Assembly (NCBI GenBank): GCA_964019165.1
Contig: OZ025280.1
Span: 14,750,428-14,814,427, forward strand
Reading direction: 5' to 3'
DNA: 64,000 nt
DNA from: Mastigias papua
Lineage: Eukaryota; Cnidaria; Scyphozoa; Rhizostomeae; Mastigiidae
Positions within the stretch are counted from its first letter, which is position 1. Each line of letters begins with the position of its first letter. Shown here piece after piece: positions 57,415 through 64,000 of this stretch. Under the pieces are notes generated by a model. That model was not told the origin of the DNA and did no database searches. It saw nothing but the letters and a program-made list of their open reading frames with translations. The translations under genes were made by a program, and so were the position numbers.

Positions 57415-57800
57415 TCATGACTGCACTACTTTAGAAACCTTCTTCTTGCTCTTAATTCTTACAATTGTGTTTCTGCCAAGTTGCTGAATCCCTGCATCTT
57501 CATGAATCAATGCCTTAGATGCTGCATCTGTATTACATACTGCTAATCCCTCATTTATTGCAAAATTTATCCTGTCCTTTCCAGAAAAAAATAAGTCTAA
57601 GACCATAAAATGTTGTGCAGACTCTCATTTGCATTCTGTGTAAGACCAGCTTGACACTTTCCAAGCATCTCGTTTTTTGTCAACTTTTGACAAATGGGTT
57701 TAAGTTCATGGTAGAAGGCAGGTGGAAGCATATTGTGCTCTGGATATGTTTTTGTGTTCTATGTTTTGTCCTTATGGACTTTGCACCAATGTTGTCTTGC
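57415..57800 (-). pseudogene. Mutator-like transposase, C-terminal remnant, minus strand
   Basis: Reading the minus strand from about 57800: HWCKVHKDKT, a stop, MLPPAFYHELKPICQKLTK, NEMLGKCQAGLTQNANESLH, NILWS, a stop, then the frame 57415-57606 FSGKDRINFAINEGLAVCNT, DAASKALIHEDAGIQQLGRN and TIVRIKSKKKVSK. It aligns motif by motif with 60820-61190 (WCKF, AAFYVEVKPLVERLT, LERCQQGLTQNANESLHHLI, SKARIESGVSEAVSCFDTGA). N-terminal parts are missing. It is the third copy of this family here and on the opposite strand from the next one. Confidence 0.75.
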
Positions 57801-57876
57801 TAGTTTAGAGATTCCCTGAATGATTTAGCAGGAAATTCTTGGATGTCGCCACACTGGACAGCCTAATATGACTTGG

Positions 57877-58182
57877 TTATTTCATAACTGGTAAACACCT
57901 GATCTGTGCCCGAAAAATAGTGTTTTGGATATTATTTATGGCAATAAATCTTGCTCTATCATCCATGGCAGACAGAGATTGGGAAACATATTTTGCAAAG
58001 ACATATGAAGGACTCATATTTGTGGTCTTTTCTTTGTCTGGGTCGTCTTCTTGTGAGAAAGATGCTGCCATTGACTTGGGAATTGACAGTTCTTCATCTT
58101 CACTTTCAACACCATAAAAATGATGCCACTGCCTATCATTGACAGGATCTTTCGTGCCCAGCGCCATTTGTATTTGCTTCAA
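57877..58182 (-). CDS. Unidentified protein fragment, acidic with helical C-terminus
   Basis: 101 residues from MKQIQMALGTKDPVNDRQWH, an acidic middle (VESEDEELSIP; QEDDPDKEK), then a helical end PSYVFAKYVSQSLSAMDDRA and RFIAINNIQNTIFRAQ. The C-terminal part recalls the BESS-like tails of MADF proteins, some of which accompany Harbinger elements, but the match is weak. The frame is open further upstream (RAKANLKQ). The function is unknown. Confidence 0.3.
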   Translation of the reverse strand: MKQIQMALGTKDPVNDRQWHHFYGVESEDEELSIPKSMAASFSQEDDPDKEKTTNMSPSYVFAKYVSQSLSAMDDRARFIAINNIQNTIFRAQIRCLPVMK

Positions 58183-58439
58183 ATTGGCTTTGGCTCTCCA
58201 AAATAGAAAATACTGCCAAAAGACAGTTGGCAGGTGAGGAATATATATTCACCCAGACAGACTATGAGACTCAGCTGTCCCTGAACACAAGCCAACTAAC
58301 AGACTCAGAAGATTGCAAAAGGATTGGATTGGGAGAGTATACAAAACGAGTATTCTGATATCACAGAGAGAATGGCAAGTGCTCTACAGAAGGACAACGA
58401 GCAGGGCAGTTCTGATACAGAGTGTATGTAGAAACCAGA

Positions 58440-59073
58440 GGAGATTGCCATAAAATTGAAAGCAGCGAGAAAGAAATATCAACTTACTGGGGCACTGGTA
58501 GGAAGAGTGGTCATGGTAGAATCAGACTGCTATGTTTTGATGAATGAGAGGCAATCTGGGGCAGTTTCTATGCCACAACCAAAATCAAGAATGGCATTGA
58601 ATCATCAGTAATTGAAGGAAGTCAAGACAGCTGCAGTGCTAGTGAACTTGTTCTGTCAGTAACTGATGAATCTGATGTGGATGACTCTTCCTTTTCAGGA
58701 GTATCCTCATTTGGTTTGGGAACACCAGCACCATCTAATGCAGCAGATGGGATGAAAAAGAAAAGGACACTTCTAGATGAAACTGGTGCCAAGGAATTGT
58801 AGCAAACATCAAAAAATCTGATTGTCAACTCTGACACCATCAAGCTGGACAGTTCAACAGGCAGCAGATTTCTTTGACGGTTCTAAATATGATAATAGAC
58901 AAGCCAGAAAACTGCAGAGCGACAATGGATTGTTAAGGATGTACTTCCCACTTAAAAAGTCACTCAAAAAATTTCGGATTTTTGTGCCAAATGATCCTAC
59001 AGGGAGTGGAGAATCTATCTCAGAAGAGATATTGAGAGAATATCTGCTCCTTTCCTTGCAATACGTAAAATAA
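58440..59073 (+). pseudogene. Unidentified coding-like remnants
   Basis: Three overlapping plus-strand frames look protein-like. One is 58440-58611 (EEIAIKLKAARKKYQLTGAL, VGRVVMVESDCYVLMNERQS). A second is 58560-58801 (CSASELVLSVTDESDVDDSS, SFGLGTPAPSNAADGMKKKR, LLDETGAKEL). The third is 58822-59073 (WTVQQAADFFDGSKYDNRQA, SLKKFRIFVPNDPTGSGESI). They may be pieces of one frameshifted gene. I recognise no domain. Confidence 0.25.
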
Positions 59074-59309
59074 TATGGTCTGGTAGCATTTTCCCCCTTA
59101 GCAACGGACATTTTCTGGTTGCTATGGTCGATTTTTGGGGGTGTTTGGAACCTTTCAAGTTGTATTCACGTTGTTTGCCCTATGGAACATACTGTTAAGT
59201 CTAAGGCATATGGGCAACCTATGGTAGCCTCTTACTGGTCAAGAGGCCTACTATTCGAGCAAAAAAAATGTATGTTAGCTACGAGTTTGTTGATTTCGGT
59301 CACTACTAG

Positions 59310-61474
59310 TTGGATATTCTATTGAGAAACTTTATCATTATGGCTCCTATCAAGAAAAGAGCAATTCAGCGAGCTAAGGCAAAGAAAAGAAAAGGGTTGT
59401 CTGGAAGGCGTCCGCAGGATGTACCTATTGAAAGTACGGAGTCTGAGGAAATCAGCACCGAGCCAATACCTTCTACTTCAACTCCTAGGTCTGATGGTCA
59501 TGACAAGAAGATAACTGTTGCTTACAGCAGCATTACTGATAAAAAGATAGCTAATTCATCCTTTGAAGAGCTTTTACCAGGTGGTGTATTGACAAGATCA
59601 TGCCGCAAGGCTCTGGGGTTTTCCCCAAAGAAGGTTGCAAGGAAAACAGAGGAAGCTCAAGGCTACTCACTTGTAGAGATGTCTCTCATACAATCAGCCC
59701 TGACATTTGCTGCAATATGTTCAACATGTAAGAGCTCAAATTCAGAAATTAGGATTTTGAAAGATAACTCCATGAGACATGGCCTGGCTGAGAGATTTAT
59801 TTTCCAGTGTTCTCTGTGTCACCATGAAACAAAAACATTTTCAGTGCCAAAATTGACAATGGAAAATTCGAAGTAAATAGGCGTTCTGTTGTAGCTTCAC
59901 ATGCTATGAAAGGTGGACGCAAAGGTCTTTCAGATTTCTGTAGCATGATGAACCTTCCACCACCCTTAGCACCTGCCTCATATGCTAGACACTTGACGTT
60001 TGTGTCTCAGGTCACAAAGCAAGACGTAGAGTTACTTATGATAAGGGCAGCACAGCGGATTAGGAAATGCATACTGAAGAAAAACCCAAATGCTGAAAAG
60101 ACTGACATTGATGGAGCTAATCCAGTAGCAGTTAGTATTGATGGCACATGGCAAAAAAGAGGCTTCACTTCCAAGTATGGAATAGTGACAGCCATCCTTG
60201 TTGACACAGGTGAAGTTGTAGATTTTGAGGTGCTATCATTACATTGTTATGAGTGCAGAAAACATCAGCATGATGATAATGGTAGTGAAAAATATAAGCA
60301 ATGGCAGGAAAAGCATTCAGAGGTTTATGAAATTAAGTATAAGGGGTCCTCCTCTGGTATGGAAGGTGATGGTGCACTTAAAATATTCAAAAGATCTATT
60401 TCTGAGAGAAACTTGAAGTACACCACATTTGTAGGAGGTGGTGACAGTGATACCTATAAGATTGTTAGAAATGGTATTGCTGAAATTTATGGTGATAGGT
60501 ATAAAGTTATAAAGGAAGAGTGCATTGGGCACATCCAAAAAAGAATGGGGAATGCACTGAGAACATACAAAAAGAATAGAAGAGGTGAGAAGTTGTCAGA
60601 TGGTAAGACAGCAGGAGGAAAAGGACGCTTGACAGAGGAGACAATAAACTGCATTCAACAATAGTATGGACATGCAATACAAAAGAATACTGGGGATTTG
60701 CATGGTATGCAGAATGCAATCTGGGCCATTTTCCATCATTTAGTTGAACCAGCATCTGATGCTAGTCTTCACGAGCAACACAAATTTTGTCCAAAGGGAA
60801 AGTCATCTTGGTGCAAGTTCACTTCTGATACAGAAACTGGTTGTAATGCCTATGATGACAGTCAGAGGCTTCCTGCTGCATTCTACGTTGAAGTAAAACC
60901 ACTTGTTGAAAGATTGACATCCCCAGGCCTTCTTGAAAGATGTCAGCAAGGTTTAACTCAAAATGCAAATGAAAGTTTGCATCATCTTATCTGGCTTCAT
61001 TGTCCAAAGAACATGTTTTGCAGCAAAGCACGAATAGAATCTGGTGTTTCTGAGGCAGTATCCTGTTTTGACACAGGTGCAGGAACAAAAGCTGTCATTC
61101 TTAGAGCTGCAGGCATCCAGGATGTTGGAAGGTCTACATTGATTTCTTTACGAGCTGCAGACAAACTCCGGACAAAAGCAGCCATTCAAAAGAGTGCCAA
61201 GACGTATAAATCGTGGCGTTGGAGTAAAAAACTAACAAAGAAAAAGGAAAGTGCATCAAGCAGAGAGCATTATCAGTCAGGAGGCTTCACCAGTGGAGGG
61301 GAAAAGACAGTTCCCAAAAAGAGACAAATCAAACAAAAGTCAAAAAGAGCCAAGAAACATAACCTTGAATCTAGACAAAATGAGTCATTTGCTATCATAG
61401 CATCATCATCAGATGATGTAACTATACTTATGCCAGAGCCATTGCCATATATTTTGCCACTCTCAAGTACATAA
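59310..61474 (+). pseudogene. Mutator-like transposase, nearly intact (one frameshift, one stop)
   Basis: It starts at 59340 (MAPIKKRAIQRAKAKKRKGL) or at the upstream in-frame Met at 59310. The N-terminus is basic, then come a Ser/Thr-rich linker and a zinc-binding region CSTCKSSNSEIRILKDNSMR and FIFQCSLCHHETKTF. A one-base frameshift at about 59870 leads into VNRRSVVASHAMKGGRKGL. The catalytic core shows VAVSIDGTWQKRGFTSKYG (first Asp), SLHCYECRKHQHDD, VGGGDSDTYKIVRNGIAEIY (second Asp) and KEECIGHIQKRMGNALR. An in-frame TAG at 60662 is followed in the same frame by YGHAIQKNTGDLHGMQNAIW, KFCPKGKSSWCKF and LTQNANESLHHLIWLHCPKN (probable Glu). A basic tail ends at 61474. Length is about 720 residues, matching the animal Mutator-like (PF20700-type) family. 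TIRs were not found. Confidence 0.85.
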
Positions 61475-62120
61475 CTGATTACATTCTGTACCTACAGGCA
61501 ATTTTTAGGCTTTTCTAGAATATGAATAGAGACTTTATTCATTTTGTCTTGATAATAGGTGAAAACACAGTTCATATAACTTTACGGTCCATTTTCTCAA
61601 AAACTTATTTGTGTGGGGTTGTAAAACTGGGCATACAATTACTCTGAGATGGAAAGAGATATTGCAATGAAACTTTCTGTACAAGTCTGTCAATAGATAT
61701 TACATGTTTTGAATAGACAATTTTTCAAAATTCTAAAAATAGCCCCTGTTTCCATGGAAACAGTGATTTTATTGAGTTTTTCCTTTTCTGAAAAAGATAT
61801 GGGAAATCTGTCTATTCATAACACAGATACCATCAAGCGAAACATACTCCCCAAAGTTGGTTATAAATGAGCAAATGGTTCTGGCTATAGCATCCGTCCA
61901 AGTTAAATTGAGCTCATTGCATAAATTAGCATAAGTAAACAATAGTATTCAATTTTTTGTAAAAACATTAATTTTCATCTAGCATATTATCTGTGCACTG
62001 TTTGTGTAGAATTTCAGCTTTATGCAAGGGGCAGTGTAAATACTATGGCTTGTATTGGTTTAGAATGTCTACACTAGCAATGAAATATCATCAATGTGCC
62101 CTGGGAAGAAAGATTTTCTT
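61475..62120. other. No gene recognised
   Basis: AT-rich; contains the palindrome GTTTCCATGGAAAC (about 61749-61762). It may include the 3' flank of the Mutator-like element, but no matching inverted repeat was found to its left. Confidence 0.45.
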
Positions 62121-62129
62121 TCTCTAGTA

Positions 62130-63260
62130 TTTGATGGACAGAAGCAGCAAACAAAAATGGCTTCTCTTATGCAATCTGAAAGAAATTCATTTACAATTTA
62201 AAGAAAAGTTCAGTGAGAAGACACGTTTTGCAGAGTTTTGTGAATTGTGACCAAAATGGTGTGTACCTGTTGGAAGTTCAAATGGTCTACATTCGGCTTG
62301 TGTTTGTGCCTTGCATCAGAATGCAAAGCCTGTTACTTACAGTATCCCTGGTGTAGTTGACTACTAATCTGTGATGAAAGAATGAGGTTGTGATACTGAA
62401 AACAAAAAATGCATGTTGCATGTTGAAAAGCTTCTACCTATAAATTTTTGTGTTATTTCTGACATAATGGTACATTACACCAATGCTTTACATTGTTTCC
62501 TCAATAATACAATGTCTAAGCTCAAAGATTTTGATTTTAGTGATGGTGCTGCAAGTCAATATAACAATTTGAAAATTTGCAACTTTATGTCAACACAAAA
62601 GCAATCACACTATTACTGCAGACTGGCGTTTTTTTTGCTACAAACCATGGTAAAAGTCCTTGTGATGGCGAAGGAGACACAGTGAAAAGACTAGTTGCTA
62701 GGCAAGTCTTCACATGGTCAATGGTAATGGACTTATTAATCCAAAGCAACTGTTACAGTGGCCTGTGGTGAACATAACAGGTAATACTCTTTCAATATAA
62801 GTCTGCTGTGGAGATTCAAACAAATGCTGAGGCTTTTGGTCTTCAGTTAAGATATGACCAAGCCAAATCCTGGCACAAGGGGGTTTCATTCATTTTGTCC
62901 AGTATCTGACCACACATTATCTGTAAACAGGTGTCATTTGAACCAGACGGTCAACTGGTCAAAGTGGTTTTGAAGCAAAGCAACTCTGTAATCCATGATT
63001 ACCACCCTGGAATGTATGTTGCATGTGTGTATGATAAAGAATGGTTTCTTGGGGTCATGGTTGAGGTGTCTATTGCAACTGAAGATGTCATCATCAAGTT
63101 CATGAATAAAGATATTAACACAAATTCCTTTTCATGGCCTGTACATGATGATATATGTTGGATACTTGTAACCAATTTTTTTGCAGAATTACAACACTGT
63201 CTCCTCAGTGTGGTGGTGAAAGGTTGCACTCCATCTCTGTTGAGGAGTATAAATGTATTT
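62130..63260 (+). pseudogene. Third relative of the 6.7 kb transposase, decayed
   Basis: Motif order follows 7847-10402. It starts with EKTRFAEFCE and GLHSACVCALHQNAKPVTYS (for MHSVCVCTIHQNVTLML). CVISDIMVHYTNALHCFL follows (for VIISDCMTHNTIAVHRF), then FDFSDGAASQYNNLKICNF and, after a frameshift, FFATNHGKSPCDGEGDTVKR. The C-terminal part contains PGTRGFHSFCPVSDH and the small end domain HPGMYVACVYDKEWFLGVMV, VEVSIATEDVIIKFMNK and SFSWPVHDDICWI (for YDGEWWLSYVLDKKE and SYPSKDDTLLLP). Several stops and frame changes. It lies about 0.65 kb downstream of the Mutator-like gene; no TIRs were recognised. Confidence 0.6.
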
Positions 63261-64000
63261 CTACAATTTTTCAGAACATTGATACTTCTGTGTTTGTTTG
63301 CTTGTTTGTCCATATTTGATGTACTACTATTGGTAATTTGTTAGCAAGTCTCTGCTTATTTGGAGTGGTCATTGTGTTCAATCATTTCTTAAATGTCTGA
63401 ATATGCAACAAAAACCACAACTGTTATCTATTTTGCCTTTACTACATCAAATATTTACATAAAAATGAATAATACTATGCACATGAGCAGTATCATCTGC
63501 ACTGCAAAGCATTGAAAGAGGTTTACATCTCTGGCTTTTGTGACAAAGTAGGGCCAGCATCAAGATAATCAAGAAGTCTTAAAGTTCCTCCTGGTTTGCT
63601 ATTTATGATGTACATTATAAGGACTCTCATCCTCTTCAATATCAGGTCATTTGATGCTTCCATTAAAAATGTATTCTTCCATCAAAAAGTACAGTGAGAC
63701 ATATTCACATAAAATGAAGCAAATGTTTTGCAGAAGTGAATGTCTAAGAGCTCTGTATTTTCCACCAAGACAAGCTATGCCAGAAGAATCTTTTCCTTTA
63801 ATCTCAGGTATAGTGTGTGAACTTTCAATAAAAAGTAAAAACAGGTAGGATATCATGTGTCTACATTAGGTCCTAGGCCACTAAAAAGTGCCAATTTTGG
63901 ACAAATATTCATGTGGAGCAAGCTTCTAAAAGGCCTGGTGATGAGATGGTTCGGTAAGCATATAGTTTTTAATGGAAACATGTAATAAGCTAACCCACTT
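63261..64000. other. No gene recognised
   Basis: AT-rich end of the window; short frames only. Confidence 0.5.

Noticed and set aside
60507..60755. 82-residue minus-strand frame with hydrophobic residues
   Set aside because: Shadow of the Mutator-like transposase on the plus strand.
61749..61762. Perfect palindrome GTTTCCATGGAAAC considered as a Mutator-element TIR tip
   Set aside because: No inverted partner was found to the left of 59310, so the link to the element is unsupported.

Overview
This looks like a eukaryotic, almost certainly metazoan, intergenic region built nearly entirely from transposable elements. No bacterial signal organisation (operons, ribosome binding sites) is present, the DNA is AT-rich, and I could not recognise one ordinary host gene with confidence. 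The mixture of ISL2EU, PIF/Harbinger, hAT, mariner/Tc1/pogo, Mutator-like, Polinton/Maverick, DIRS, Ty1/copia and several LINE families is typical of cnidarians and some other marine invertebrates. The HIRAN-like accessory protein in the pogo-type element also fits a cnidarian. This taxonomic guess is inference only.

Layout, left to right. 0-6 kb: tail of a Mutator-like transposase, two small MITEs, a Gag-like fragment and a ruined Polinton DNA polymerase B. 6.7-10.9 kb: one complete DNA transposon with about 0.4-0.5 kb terminal inverted repeats (TIRs) and a transposase family I cannot place in a named superfamily. 11.4-12.8 kb: a Polinton capsid-like scrap beside a Harbinger transposase. 13.5-17.4 kb: a CR1/Jockey-like LINE with an internal deletion. 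17.4-20.3 kb: an unidentified reading frame and a 3'-truncated hAT transposase. 20.6-36.5 kb: a 6.45 kb tandem duplication (DIRS RNase H piece, hAT-like element carrying a mariner, and the 5' part of a LINE). Its second copy carries a 3.0 kb pogo-like transposon with an uninterrupted transposase. 36.5-37.9 kb: remaining LINE reverse transcriptase and an ORF1-like piece. 39.5-43.9 kb: a full Ty1/copia element with two 189 bp LTRs. 43.9-48 kb: no recognisable genes. 48.1-51.4 kb: Tc1-like transposase, a second relative of the 6.7 kb element and a 534 bp MITE. 52.2-57.0 kb: a complete ISL2EU transposon with two convergent genes separated by microsatellites. 57.4-63.3 kb: two more Mutator-like transposase copies, one almost whole, and a third relative of the 6.7 kb element.

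How the parts relate: most elements are broken by stops, frameshifts or nesting, so this is mainly a record of past transposition. The relative order of some events can be read directly. The mariner entered the hAT-like element before the tandem duplication, and the pogo-like element entered the second copy after it (the first copy keeps the empty site). The elements that look youngest are the pogo-like transposon, the copia element (LTRs differ at few positions), the ISL2EU element and the 59.3 kb Mutator-like element.

The strongest leads are the unassigned transposase family with three copies here, the pogo-like element with a HIRAN-like second gene, the copia primer site matching the anticodon arm of initiator tRNA-Met, and a sharply bounded block of mismatches inside the otherwise near-identical duplication.
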